Shown in pieces: positions 19,072 through 28,100 of a stretch of 64,000 nt of DNA (position 1 is its first letter; every line of letters starts with the position of its first letter). The stretch covers positions 1,984,001 through 2,048,000 of the forward strand of contig NZ_JAATJL010000001.1 of NCBI RefSeq assembly GCF_011927905.1. Direction: 5' to 3'. A program made the position numbers and the translations under genes. A model generated the notes under the pieces. It searched no databases. It saw only the letters and a list, made by a program, of their open reading frames with translations, and was not told the origin of the DNA. Origin of the DNA: Arthrobacter pigmenti. GTDB lineage: Bacteria > Actinomycetota > Actinomycetes > Actinomycetales > Micrococcaceae.

Positions 19072-20568
19072 TTGACTGCTGACAGCCAGGCGGGTAAGCC
19101 CGCGAACCACACTGACGTCGTTCTTATTGGCGGCGGTATCATGAGCGCCACGCTGGGCTCATTCCTCAAACAATTGCAGCCGGACTGGAGCATCACGCTC
19201 TTCGAACGGCTTGACCGCGCAGGGCTGGAAAGTTCCGACCCCTGGAACAACGCCGGTACCGGGCACGCCGCACTGTGCGAGCTCAACTACTCCCCCGCCG
19301 GCAAGGACGGTTCAGTTGATCCGGCGAAGGCCGTCTCTATCAACGAACAGTTCCAGATTTCCCGCCAGTTCTGGTCTCACATGGTCTCGAACGGCCATCT
19401 GGCCGATCCCGGCAGCTTCATCAACGCGGTTCCGCACATGAGTTTCGTGTGGGGCGAGTCCAACGTGGAGTACCTCCGCCGCCGGTATGAAGCCCTCCGC
19501 TCACAGCCCCTTTTCAAGACGATCGAGTTCGCCACGGACCACGGCAGCATTGCCGAGTGGACCCCCCTGATCATGAAGGACCGGGAACCGTCCCAGCCGG
19601 TCGCGGCCTCGCGCGTTGCAGGCGGAACCGACGTGGACTTCGGTGCCCTCACCCGCGGGTTGACCAGCTACCTGGCGGAGAACGACGTCGACCTCCGGTA
19701 CGGCCACGACGTCACCGATCTTTCAAAGACCTCGCAGAACCGCTGGGATGTCACGGTCCGTAACCGCGCAACCGGTCAGCAGCACACCGTCAACACGCGT
19801 TTCGTCTTCATCGGCGCGGGCGGCGGCGCCCTGCACCTCCTGCAGAAGAGCGGTATCCCCGAAGGGCGCGGCTTCGCCGGTTTCCCTGTGTCGGGTCAGT
19901 TCCTGCGGTGCACCAACCCGGTCACGGTGAACCAACACAACGCCAAGGTTTACGGACAGGCTTCTGTCGGCGCGCCTCCCATGTCCGTTCCGCACCTCGA
20001 TACGCGCTACGTCAACGGTGAGCGGTCCCTATTGTTCGGCCCTTATGCCGGGTTCTCCACCAAGTTCCTCAAGCGTGGATCCCTGCTCGATCTCCCCACG
20101 TCCATCCGGCCCTCGAACCTGCTGCCCATGCTGGCGGTTGGCAAGGACAACATTCCGCTCACCAAGTACCTCATCTCAGAGGTCCTGAAGAAGCGTGAGG
20201 CAAAGAATGAGTACCTCAACGAGTTCCTCCCCTCCGCCGATGGCAACCGCTGGGAACTGATCACTGCGGGCCAGCGTGTACAGGTCATTAAGAAGGCGCC
20301 TGGCAAGGGCGGCGTCCTGCAGTTCGGAACAGAGGTCATCACCTCCGCGGACGGCACTGTGGGCGCCCTGCTCGGGGCTTCTCCTGGAGCTTCGACGGCG
20401 GCTCCGATCATGATCGAGCTGATTCGCCGCTGCTTCCCGGGACAGCTTGCCGCCTGGGAACCGAAGCTGAAGGAAATGATCCCCGGTTACGGTGTAAAGC
20501 TGAACGAGAATGAGTCGCTCGCCGAGGACATCCTGTCGATGACGGACCGGGTGCTCGGCCTCAACTAA
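19072..20568 (+). CDS. mqo: Malate:quinone oxidoreductase
   Basis: FAD-dependent, membrane-associated enzyme that oxidises malate to oxaloacetate and passes electrons to quinone, serving the TCA cycle. Length 498 is standard. N-terminal dinucleotide-binding motif [14 protein letters not shown], then [66 protein letters not shown] and a C-terminal [17 protein letters not shown], all hallmarks of Mqo. The start is a TTG at 19072 with GGAG 7 bases upstream. It is a single gene followed 51 bp later by the RND pump gene. Confidence 0.97.
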   Translation: MTADSQAGKPANHTDVVLIGGGIMSATLGSFLKQLQPDWSITLFERLDRAGLESSDPWNNAGTGHAALCELNYSPAGKDGSVDPAKAVSINEQFQISRQFWSHMVSNGHLADPGSFINAVPHMSFVWGESNVEYLRRRYEALRSQPLFKTIEFATDHGSIAEWTPLIMKDREPSQPVAASRVAGGTDVDFGALTRGLTSYLAENDVDLRYGHDVTDLSKTSQNRWDVTVRNRATGQQHTVNTRFVFIGAGGGALHLLQKSGIPEGRGFAGFPVSGQFLRCTNPVTVNQHNAKVYGQASVGAPPMSVPHLDTRYVNGERSLLFGPYAGFSTKFLKRGSLLDLPTSIRPSNLLPMLAVGKDNIPLTKYLISEVLKKREAKNEYLNEFLPSADGNRWELITAGQRVQVIKKAPGKGGVLQFGTEVITSADGTVGALLGASPGASTAAPIMIELIRRCFPGQLAAWEPKLKEMIPGYGVKLNENESLAEDILSMTDRVLGLN

Positions 20569-20619
20569 TCGCGGAGCCAACGGTAGTGACTGGCTCGTTG
20601 CCCGCAGAAGGCAGAACCG

Positions 20620-23600
20620 ATGTTCCGTTTGGCGCAGCTCTCGCTCGGCAACCGTGCCCTGATCGCCCTGATCACCGTCTTTGCTGCGGTGTTCGGGGTG
20701 ATCACCATGGGGTCGCTGAAGCAGGAACTGATTCCGTCCCTGGAGTTTCCGCAGATTACCGTGGTGTCCTCCCTCCCGGGCGCCGGCCCGGAATACCTCG
20801 ACAAGCAGGTCAGCGAACCGCTTGAGAGCGCGCTGAGCGGCGTCGAAGGACTCGAATCCTCTTCGGCAACCTCACGAAACGGCGTCTCAACGGTCAGCCT
20901 GATGTTCGCCTACGGCACGGACCTCGACCGTGCCCGCGGCCAGGTGGACCGCGCTATCTCAACTGTCCGCCCGGTCCTGCCCGAAGGCGTGGAACCACAA
21001 TCATTGGCGGGAAGCGTCAATGACCTCCCGATCGTGTTCATGGCGGTGTCCTCCGATCAGCCGTTGAGCGAACTGGGCGGAGAACTGGCACGGCTCACAG
21101 TCCCACGTCTGCAGAAAGTGGAGGGTGTCCGCAGCGCCGAAGTCACCGGCGGCGCCGAGCAGCACATCTCAATCCTTCCGCGTGAGCAGGAGCTGGCTAC
21201 CCAGGGGCTGGTGATCGGCGACATCGTCGACGCACTGGAAAACAACGGCGAACTCTTCCCCGTCGGCACCCTTGAGGAGGGCGAGCGGTCGCTCACTATC
21301 CAGGCCGGCAGCCCTGTCGAGTCCCTCGATGACATCCGCAGCCTCCCGATCCTTGGGGCTGTTGGGTCCTCCGCCGTCGGCGCGACGGATCCGGTGACCA
21401 TTGGCGAGGTCGCGGGAGTATCCATCGACGACGACGCCGCCACCTCCGTCACCCGGACCAACGGAGTTGAAACCCTTGCCCTGACGGTGACCAAGGTTCC
21501 CTCGGCAGACACCGTGGCCCTCTCCAACACAGTGACCGCGTTGATCCCTGAACTGGAAGCCGAGTTGGGCGACGCCGCGAACATCACCGTCATCTTCGAC
21601 CAGGCGCCGTTCATTGAGCGCTCCATTGCGGACCTCACCACTGAGGGTCTGCTGGGACTGGGGTTCGCCGTCGTCGTAATCCTGGTTTTCCTGCTTTCAG
21701 CGCGCTCCACCCTGGTCACTGCTCTGTCGATTCCGCTGTCACTACTGGTGACCTTCATCGGGCTGGCGGCAACCGGGTACTCCCTGAACATCCTGACCCT
21801 CGGTGCGCTCACTATTGCGATCGGCCGGGTGGTGGACGATTCGATCGTGGTGATCGAGAACATCAAACGGCACCTGAGCTACGGCGAGGAGAAGCGTACG
21901 GCGATCCTCACGGCCATTCGTGAGGTTGCCGGTGCGATCACCGCATCGACGCTCACCACTGTTGCGGTGTTCGCGCCCATCGCGTTTGTCGGTGACCTCG
22001 CCGGCGAGCTTTTCCGGCCATTCGCGCTGACCGTTACCATCGCGCTCCTGGCTTCGCTGGCCGTGTCGCTGACCATTGTTCCGGTGCTGGCGTACTGGTT
22101 CCTACCGCGCGCGAGCGGCAGGACCGACCCGTTGGAGCAGCGGCAGCTCGCCGAAGGGAAGGAGCAGCGGTCCTGGCTGCAGCGCGGTTACCTGCCCGTG
22201 CTCCGGGCAACTCAGCGCCATCCGGTGTGGACCGTTGTTGCGGGCGTGCTGGTCCTGGCCGGGACGGTGGCGCTGGTGCCGAACATGCAGACCAACCTGC
22301 TCGGCAACACCGGCCAGAACAGCTTCAGCATTACACAGCGGCAGGAGCCTGGCTCCAGCGCGGATAACACCATCACCGAAGCCGGACGCGTGGAGGAGGT
22401 CCTCGCGGACTTCGAGGAGATCCGCGATGTCCAGGTGACGGTGGGTAACGCGTCCGGTTCGCTTGGCGCACGTTTCTCTGCGGGAGCGTCCACGGCGCAG
22501 TTCACCGTCACAACGGAGGAAGACGCGGACCAGACGCTCCTGCAGAATGAGGTCCGCGAAGCACTTGCCGACCTCCAGGACGCCGGAGATATCTCGCTAT
22601 CAAGCCAGCAAGGCGGCTTCGGCACCTCAAGCACGGTGGATATCAACATCACGGCACCCGAACCGGACATCCTTGCGGAGGCCAGCGACGCCGTCGTCGC
22701 CGCCATGGAGAACGTTCCGGGCGCACGCGATGTCACTAGCAACCTGGCATCCGCCCAGCCGCAGATCCAGATCAGCGTAGACCGGGCTGCAGCGGTACAG
22801 GCCGGACTGAGCGAAGGGCAGATCGGCGCACTGCTTGGCGGCAGCATCAGCGCCATCCCGGGCGGAACCGTGCGCTTGGATGCCACGGACTATCCCATCC
22901 TGATCGGCGAGGGTACGGAGATCACGAGCCTCGACCAGTTGCGCAACCTGTCGCTTCCGTCCCCCGCCGGACCCATCCCGCTTACCGAGGTGGCAACTGT
23001 CGAGGAGGTGCAGGTTCCGCTGACCATCACCAGTTCCAACGGTGAGCGGACGGCACGGATTTCGGTCACGCCTTCCGGGGACAACCTCGGCGCACTGACC
23101 TCGGCCGTCACGGAACGGCTGGACGGCGCGGACCTTCCTGCCGGAGCAAACGCGACGCTGGGCGGAGCCGCCGAGCAGCAGGCTGAATCATTCGGGCAAC
23201 TGTTCCTCGCACTGTGGGCCGCCGTCGCGATTGTCTACGTGATCATGGTGGCAACGTTCAAGAGCCTGGTCCAGCCGCTGATCCTGCTTGTCTCAGTTCC
23301 ATTTGCTGCCACCGGTGCCATCGCCCTGTTGGTGATCACGGGCATCCCCCTCGGATTGCCTTCGCTGATCGGCATGCTGATGCTGGTGGGAATTGTCGTG
23401 ACCAATGCCATTGTGCTGATCGACCTGATCAACCAGTACCGGCGGCCGCACAACGGTGCACCGGGCCTGAGCGTGAACGACGCCATCATCCGCGGTGCCC
23501 GGCAACGCCTCCGTCCCATCCTGATGACGGCGCTCGCAACCGTTTTCGCGCTCACTCCGATGGCGCTGGGGTTGACCGGTGAGGGCGGGTTCATATCGCA

Positions 23601-23754
23601 GCCGCTCGCCGTCGTCGTTGTCGGTGGGCTGGTGTCCTCCACGCTGCTGACGCTGGTGCTCGTGCCGGTGCTCTACCGGCTGGTCGAAGGCCGACGCGAA
23701 GCCCGAAATCCCATGTCCGATTCCCGCGAGCAGGAGCTGTCACTGCAGGGTTAG
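20620..23754 (+). CDS. RND-family efflux permease (AcrB/SwrC-like)
   Basis: 1044-residue proton-driven exporter of the resistance-nodulation-division superfamily. It has the duplicated layout: TM1 near residues 11-30, a large extracellular loop, a TM2-6 bundle about 340-500, TM7 about 535-555, a second loop, and TM8-12 about 860-1030. TM4 carries GRVVDDSIVVIENI, the Asp pair of the proton relay. The N-terminus MFRLAQLSLGNRALIALI matches the HAE group. No membrane-fusion or outer-membrane partner gene is nearby, as expected in a Gram-positive host (compare Bacillus SwrC). GAAGG lies about 8 bases before the ATG. The substrate is unknown. Confidence 0.93.
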   Translation: MFRLAQLSLGNRALIALITVFAAVFGVITMGSLKQELIPSLEFPQITVVSSLPGAGPEYLDKQVSEPLESALSGVEGLESSSATSRNGVSTVSLMFAYGTDLDRARGQVDRAISTVRPVLPEGVEPQSLAGSVNDLPIVFMAVSSDQPLSELGGELARLTVPRLQKVEGVRSAEVTGGAEQHISILPREQELATQGLVIGDIVDALENNGELFPVGTLEEGERSLTIQAGSPVESLDDIRSLPILGAVGSSAVGATDPVTIGEVAGVSIDDDAATSVTRTNGVETLALTVTKVPSADTVALSNTVTALIPELEAELGDAANITVIFDQAPFIERSIADLTTEGLLGLGFAVVVILVFLLSARSTLVTALSIPLSLLVTFIGLAATGYSLNILTLGALTIAIGRVVDDSIVVIENIKRHLSYGEEKRTAILTAIREVAGAITASTLTTVAVFAPIAFVGDLAGELFRPFALTVTIALLASLAVSLTIVPVLAYWFLPRASGRTDPLEQRQLAEGKEQRSWLQRGYLPVLRATQRHPVWTVVAGVLVLAGTVALVPNMQTNLLGNTGQNSFSITQRQEPGSSADNTITEAGRVEEVLADFEEIRDVQVTVGNASGSLGARFSAGASTAQFTVTTEEDADQTLLQNEVREALADLQDAGDISLSSQQGGFGTSSTVDINITAPEPDILAEASDAVVAAMENVPGARDVTSNLASAQPQIQISVDRAAAVQAGLSEGQIGALLGGSISAIPGGTVRLDATDYPILIGEGTEITSLDQLRNLSLPSPAGPIPLTEVATVEEVQVPLTITSSNGERTARISVTPSGDNLGALTSAVTERLDGADLPAGANATLGGAAEQQAESFGQLFLALWAAVAIVYVIMVATFKSLVQPLILLVSVPFAATGAIALLVITGIPLGLPSLIGMLMLVGIVVTNAIVLIDLINQYRRPHNGAPGLSVNDAIIRGARQRLRPILMTALATVFALTPMALGLTGEGGFISQPLAVVVVGGLVSSTLLTLVLVPVLYRLVEGRREARNPMSDSREQELSLQG

Positions 23755-23763
23755 AGTCGGGGT

Positions 23764-24717
23764 ATGACTCCCCCAACGAACGCCGGCCTCGTGCTGCGCT
23801 TCGTGTTTCTCGCCCTCGCGTGGGGTTGCAGTTTCCTGTTCATCAAGGTCGCGTTGGAGGGACTGTCCCCGGGCCAGGTGGTTCTGGGACGGTTACTCGT
23901 GGGTGCGCTCACGCTGGGCCTGGTGGTGTGCGCCGGACGCATCGCCTTGCCACGGGGCTTGCGCGTCTGGGGCCACCTGCTCATCGTTGGACTGTTCCTC
24001 TGCGTCATCCCGTTCACGCTGTTCGCGGCGGCCGAGACCACCATTTCGTCAGGCCTGGCGAGCATCTATAACGCAACGACCCCGCTGCTGACCGCGCTGG
24101 TGGCCATCCTTGCGCTGCCCGGTGAGCGGCTGACGCCCAGGGCAGGTGCGGGGCTGGCGCTGGGTTTCCTCGGGGTGCTGGTGGTCGTCGGGCTACCGGC
24201 TTCAATGAACGACGACGGCGAAGGGCTCGCCGAGCAACTCATGTGCCTGGGCGCGACTGCCTGTTACGGAATCGGTTTCGTCTGGATCCGCCGGTTCATC
24301 AGTCCGCTCGGGCTACCGGCCGCATCGGTGGCATTCGGGCAGGTGGGTCTCGGCGCCGTCGTCGTGCTGGTCCTGACTCCCTTCACGGCGCTGCAGCCGG
24401 TGTCGCTGAGTGCGCCGGTGGTGCTGTCGGTCCTGGCGCTCGGGGCGCTGAGCACAGGGCTCGCGTACATCTGGAACACGCAGATAGTCGCGGGATGGGG
24501 TGCAACGAGCGCCGCTTCGGTCACGTACCTCACCCCGCTTGTCGGGGTACTTGCCGGCGTGCTTGTGCTGGGCGAGACGTTTAGCTGGAATCAACCCGTG
24601 GGCGGTGCCCTGGTGGTGCTGGGCGTGGTGCTGACAAAGGTGTCCCTGCCGTCCCTCGGACGGACCCGTAGACGCCGGGAACAAATGCGGAAAGGGAGCG
24701 GTTACGGAGTACAGTAG
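23764..24717 (+). CDS. EamA/DMT-family transporter
   Basis: 317-residue inner-membrane protein with about ten hydrophobic segments and two EamA repeats (first around LAWGCSFLFIKVALEGLSP, second around YGIGFVWIRRF). DMT exporters of this type move amino acids or other small metabolites out of the cell. The second repeat ends SAASVTYLTPLVGVLAGVLVLGE, a family hallmark. TAGAGT overlaps the stop of the preceding pump gene and ends 6 bases before the ATG, so a leaderless transcript is plausible. A basic tail (RTRRRREQMRKG) follows the last segment. Confidence 0.9.
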   Translation: MTPPTNAGLVLRFVFLALAWGCSFLFIKVALEGLSPGQVVLGRLLVGALTLGLVVCAGRIALPRGLRVWGHLLIVGLFLCVIPFTLFAAAETTISSGLASIYNATTPLLTALVAILALPGERLTPRAGAGLALGFLGVLVVVGLPASMNDDGEGLAEQLMCLGATACYGIGFVWIRRFISPLGLPAASVAFGQVGLGAVVVLVLTPFTALQPVSLSAPVVLSVLALGALSTGLAYIWNTQIVAGWGATSAASVTYLTPLVGVLAGVLVLGETFSWNQPVGGALVVLGVVLTKVSLPSLGRTRRRREQMRKGSGYGVQ

Positions 24718-24734
24718 ATGCAAATGCATGTACT
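24708..24734. promoter_or_regulatory. Palindromic operator before the LLM oxidoreductase-MarR operon
   Basis: Nested dyads: outer AGTACA (24708-24713) and TGTACT (24729-24734) around the inner TGCA-AA-TGCA (24719-24728). It ends 19 bases before the ATG at 24754, close to where RNA polymerase would start. A MarR-family gene is the second gene of the operon, so it is the likely ligand-responsive repressor of this site. Confidence 0.6.
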
Positions 24735-24753
24735 TCTATCAGGAGGAAATCCC

Positions 24754-25836
24754 ATGCAGATCGGTATCTTCAGCGTCGGCGACGTGACTGCGGATCCCAC
24801 CACCGGCACAACTCCCACCGAACACGAGCGCATCAAGGCGATGATGACCATCGCCAAGCATGCCGAGGACGTGGGATTGGATGTCTTCGCGACCGGTGAG
24901 CACCACAACCGACCGTTCGTGCCGAGTTCACCCACCACCATGCTGGGCTACATTGCCGCACAGACCTCCCGGATCATCCTTTCGACGTCAACCACGCTGA
25001 TCACCACCAATGATCCGGTGAAGATCGCCGAGGACTACGCCATGCTGCAGCATCTTGCGGACGGGCGCGTAGACCTGATTCTTGGCCGCGGAAACACCGC
25101 TCCGGTTTATCCCTGGTTTGGCAAGAATCCCCAGGACAGCGTTGACCTCACGGTCGAGAACTACAATCTGCTGCGCAGGCTCTGGGACGAGGACGTGGTG
25201 ACGTGGGAGGGCAAGCACCGCACTCCCCTGCACAACTTCACCTCCACCCCCCGCCCTCTGGACGGAGTGGCACCGTTTGTGTGGCACGGGTCCATCCGGA
25301 CACCGCAGGTTGCGGAGATTGCCGCCTACTACGGCGACGGCTTCTTCGCGAACAACATCTTCTGGCCGAAGGAGCACTACCAGCAGCTCATCTCGTTGTA
25401 CCGTGAGCGTTATGCCCACTACGGCCATGGCACGTCCGAGCAGGCCATCGTTGGGCTCGGCGGCCAGTTCTTCATCCGACCGAACTCCCAGGACGCCGTG
25501 AACGATTTCCGGCCGTACTTCGACAATGCACCCGTATACGGTCACGGCCCATCGCTTGAGGACTTCACGTCGCAAACTCCGTTGACCGTGGGCAGCCCGC
25601 AGGAGCTCATCGACAAGACCCTTACGTTCCGGGAATTCTTCGGCGACTACCAGCGACAGCTCTTCCTGGTGGATCATGCCGGACTTCCGCTGAAGACCGT
25701 GCTGGAGCAGTTGGACCTGTTCGGCGCCGAGGTGCTGCCGACCCTGCGGAAGGAGTTCGCTGAGCGGACGCCTGCCTCGATCCCAGCGGCGCCCACCTTC
25801 GAGAACCGTAAGGCCTCGGTGACCGCTGATGCCTGA
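24754..25836 (+). CDS. LLM-class flavin-dependent oxidoreductase (CE1758-like)
   Basis: 360-residue luciferase-like monooxygenase-fold enzyme, starting at ATG 24754 with AGGAGG 8 bases upstream; the open frame before it (from 24718) runs through the operator. Typical blocks: GLDVFATGEHHN, TTMLGYIAAQTSRIILSTSTTLI, TNDPVKIAEDYAMLQHLADGRVDLILGRG, PFVWHGSIRTPQVAEIAAYYGDGFF and DYQRQLFLVDHAGLPLKTVLEQL. The sequence strongly resembles what I recall as the CE1758 subfamily, whose substrate and cofactor (FMN or F420) are not settled. It heads an operon with a MarR regulator (8-base overlap) and a short-chain dehydrogenase. Confidence 0.9.
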   Translation: MQIGIFSVGDVTADPTTGTTPTEHERIKAMMTIAKHAEDVGLDVFATGEHHNRPFVPSSPTTMLGYIAAQTSRIILSTSTTLITTNDPVKIAEDYAMLQHLADGRVDLILGRGNTAPVYPWFGKNPQDSVDLTVENYNLLRRLWDEDVVTWEGKHRTPLHNFTSTPRPLDGVAPFVWHGSIRTPQVAEIAAYYGDGFFANNIFWPKEHYQQLISLYRERYAHYGHGTSEQAIVGLGGQFFIRPNSQDAVNDFRPYFDNAPVYGHGPSLEDFTSQTPLTVGSPQELIDKTLTFREFFGDYQRQLFLVDHAGLPLKTVLEQLDLFGAEVLPTLRKEFAERTPASIPAAPTFENRKASVTADA

Positions 25837-26287
25837 ACCCGGACCAGCACCGCTGCGACTGACCGCCGACGCCTGGGAATCGCTCTTCCGGGCCCAGGTA
25901 GCGGTGATGCGCAGACTGCGGCGGGATCCGTCCTTCCAAAAACTCGCGCTGGGCGAGTACGACGTGCTGTTCAACCTAAGCCGCTGTCCCACCGGCTGGA
26001 CCCGCCTGAACGAATTGAACAACCACCTCCTGATCAGCCAGCCGAGTCTCAGCCGCATGGTTGAGCGGCTCGAGGCCAAAGGGTTGATTCAGCGCAAGCA
26101 GGCTCCGGAGGATCAACGGGGCGTTCTGTTGGCCCTGACGGAGACGGGCCGTGAGCTGCAGCGGGACATCGGTGCTGCGCACGTGCGCTGTATCCACGCG
26201 CTACTTGGGCCCGTGCTCGACGAAGCGGAGATGCACCAGCTCCTCGCGCTGACCACCAAGATCCGACATTCGATGGAGAACAAGTGA
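25829..26287 (+). CDS. MarR-family transcriptional regulator
   Basis: 152-residue winged-helix regulator. ALGEYDVLFNLSRCPTGWTRLNELNNHLLISQPSLSRMVERLEAKGLIQR covers the DNA-binding part (quoted in pieces: LNNHLLISQPSLSRMVERL is the recognition helix region) and PEDQRGVLLALTETG is the wing. The ATG at 25829 overlaps the last codons of the LLM oxidoreductase gene by 8 bases, so the two are translated together. The palindrome at 24708-24734 is the obvious target, giving autoregulation. The ligand is unknown, but the neighbouring redox enzymes suggest a toxic or aromatic metabolite. Confidence 0.88.
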   Translation: MPEPGPAPLRLTADAWESLFRAQVAVMRRLRRDPSFQKLALGEYDVLFNLSRCPTGWTRLNELNNHLLISQPSLSRMVERLEAKGLIQRKQAPEDQRGVLLALTETGRELQRDIGAAHVRCIHALLGPVLDEAEMHQLLALTTKIRHSMENK

Positions 26288-27204
26288 CATCTTCCAGTAC
26301 CTCGCCTCCGCAACGTCTCGACGGACGAACCGCCGTCGTCACCGGTGCGAACAGCGGATTAGGACTGCAAACAGCGATCGAGCTGGCACGACGCGGAGCT
26401 TCTGTGGTCCTGGCGTGCCGCAGCGAGGAGCGCGGAACCGCGGCCCTGCGCCGGGCGGAGGCAGCCTCGGACGGCGGGATGCTTGAGCTGAGGCTGCTCG
26501 ACCTGTCGAGTCTCGAGTCCGTGCGTTCCTTCGCTGCGGACTGGTCGGGCCCGCTGGACCTGCTGATCAACAATGCGGGCGTCATGGCGACGCCGCTCCG
26601 GCGCACCTCGGACGGGTTCGAACAGCAGTTCGGCATCAACCACCTCGGACACTTCGCTTTGACCGGTCTGCTGGTGGATGCTCTCCGTCAGTCGCAGGCT
26701 CCCCGTGTAGTTACCGTTTCCTCCATTGCGCATAAGCGGGGACGGATCGATTTCGACGATCTCAACGCGCACTCGCGTTACCGCCCGTGGAAGGCGTACA
26801 ACCAGAGCAAGCTGGCGAACCTCCTGTTCACCATGGAACTGGACCGTCGGGTACGGGCAGCAGACTGGCCGCTCCTGTCGGTTGCAGCTCATCCCGGGCT
26901 GTCGTCGACCAACCTCACCGCGGGAATGCGGGGCGCGGGTGTCCTGGACCTGCTGGGCGGCTTCTTTCGGGTTATGGGGCAGTCGGACGAGGCCGGCGCA
27001 CAACCCACCATCCTTGCCGCCACGGGGGATCAGGTACACGGAGGCGATTACTATGGTCCCGACGGTCCAGGGGAGACACGTGGCAGACCGGCACTCGTTG
27101 CTCCTGCCCCGTCCGTTCTCGATGAGGTAACCGCAGCACGCCTCTGGAGCGTCAGCGAGGAGATCACGGGCGTTGTCTATCAGGGCCTGCCTGCTGCGGG
27201 CTGA
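26284..27204 (+). CDS. Short-chain dehydrogenase/reductase (retinol dehydrogenase-like)
   Basis: 306-residue classical-type SDR. It shows the NAD(P) motif TGANSGLG (about 20-27) with ACRSEER favouring NADPH, NNAGVMATP, the catalytic Ser in VTVSSIAHKRG, and YNQSKLAN with Tyr and Lys. The sequence between resembles the WW-domain oxidoreductase/retinol dehydrogenase group. The GTG start at 26284 overlaps the TGA of the MarR gene by 4 bases, so it is the third gene of the LLM-MarR-SDR operon. It may act on the same or a linked carbonyl substrate. Confidence 0.92.
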   Translation: MTSSSTSPPQRLDGRTAVVTGANSGLGLQTAIELARRGASVVLACRSEERGTAALRRAEAASDGGMLELRLLDLSSLESVRSFAADWSGPLDLLINNAGVMATPLRRTSDGFEQQFGINHLGHFALTGLLVDALRQSQAPRVVTVSSIAHKRGRIDFDDLNAHSRYRPWKAYNQSKLANLLFTMELDRRVRAADWPLLSVAAHPGLSSTNLTAGMRGAGVLDLLGGFFRVMGQSDEAGAQPTILAATGDQVHGGDYYGPDGPGETRGRPALVAPAPSVLDEVTAARLWSVSEEITGVVYQGLPAAG

Positions 27205-27221
27205 AACTTTCGCGCAGAATT

Positions 27222-28004
27222 TTAGCTCGCAACCTGGAGCGAGGTAATCATCCGCCGGATCTGGTCGAAGTCCGCCTGGTCGAAGCGTTTCTGCGCATCC
27301 GCGATCGTGGGGAAGGACTCGGTTCCGGATCCCACCTGCGACGGGTCCAGCGCCGCCAGGGCAATGCGATCCCCGAACGAATACAGGCCGATGTGTTCTG
27401 GACCCTGGACTGTGTTGAGCAGAACACACGCCGAATTCTCAGCACCGCCCACCATGTCAGTGACACCATACGAACTGAAGAAACGGAATCCCTGAATGAG
27501 CCGCAGGACAAAGCGTGGTTCGATCGAACCTTCAGCCTCGGCAGTTGACGGGATATCAACGGGTTCGCTGGCAAGGACGGTGTAGGGGCTCGCGGCATCC
27601 TGCTCACACTCGTCGCGGCGAGGGGTGATGCGCGTATGCAGCTCCGCCTTGGCGTCCCCATCCGCGTTCAAGACCTCGAAGTGGAGCCCACCCTCCTCGA
27701 ACCCGTCACCGGGATCCTCGATCGGCTCAACAGTCCAGTCCTCGGGTAGCTCGAAGCTCACCAGACGCTGCTCGTCCGTGAAGGCCACCCAACCCTCCCC
27801 CGGTGCGGGACGTTCGGGCAGCATGGGAAGCGCCTGGGGCGTGGCACTGGTTGATACGGGAGCCGAGGCACTCGTGGCTGGTTCAGAAGGGGCCGTGCTC
27901 GGCGGACGGTCACCGATAACGAAGTCATTGCACCCGGACAACGCGACCGCAGCCGCCACCATCATGCCCGCCCCCACAATACGGATCTGCACTGGTTGTG
28001 CCAT
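27222..28004 (-). CDS. Hypothetical lipoprotein
   Basis: 260-residue exported lipoprotein: signal peptide with lipobox LSGC (Cys about 25), then a Pro/Ser/Thr-rich linker to about 65. The mature domain (GWVAFTDEQRLVSFELPEDWTVEPI...) resembles the beta-rich start of secreted lipoproteins that bind ligands or partner proteins, but I recognise no named family. Two cysteines in the mature part (DECEQ and SACVLL) could form a disulfide. GAAAGGGA precedes the ATG at 28004. It is convergent with the SDR gene and divergent from the hydrolase at 28101. Confidence 0.8.
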   Translation of the reverse strand: MAQPVQIRIVGAGMMVAAAVALSGCNDFVIGDRPPSTAPSEPATSASAPVSTSATPQALPMLPERPAPGEGWVAFTDEQRLVSFELPEDWTVEPIEDPGDGFEEGGLHFEVLNADGDAKAELHTRITPRRDECEQDAASPYTVLASEPVDIPSTAEAEGSIEPRFVLRLIQGFRFFSSYGVTDMVGGAENSACVLLNTVQGPEHIGLYSFGDRIALAALDPSQVGSGTESFPTIADAQKRFDQADFDQIRRMITSLQVAS

Positions 28005-28100
28005 GATCAGTCCCTTTCGCTATGGCCCCGCCTCCAACTCTATGCAGGAATAGGCACCGCGGGGAGGCATCCGCGACGGGCGCGGCGCAGAATCACCTAT

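Noticed and set aside
22212-22886. Minus-strand frame within the RND pump gene
   Set aside because: Antisense shadow, rich in Ser/Ala/Arg, with no ribosome site and no motif.
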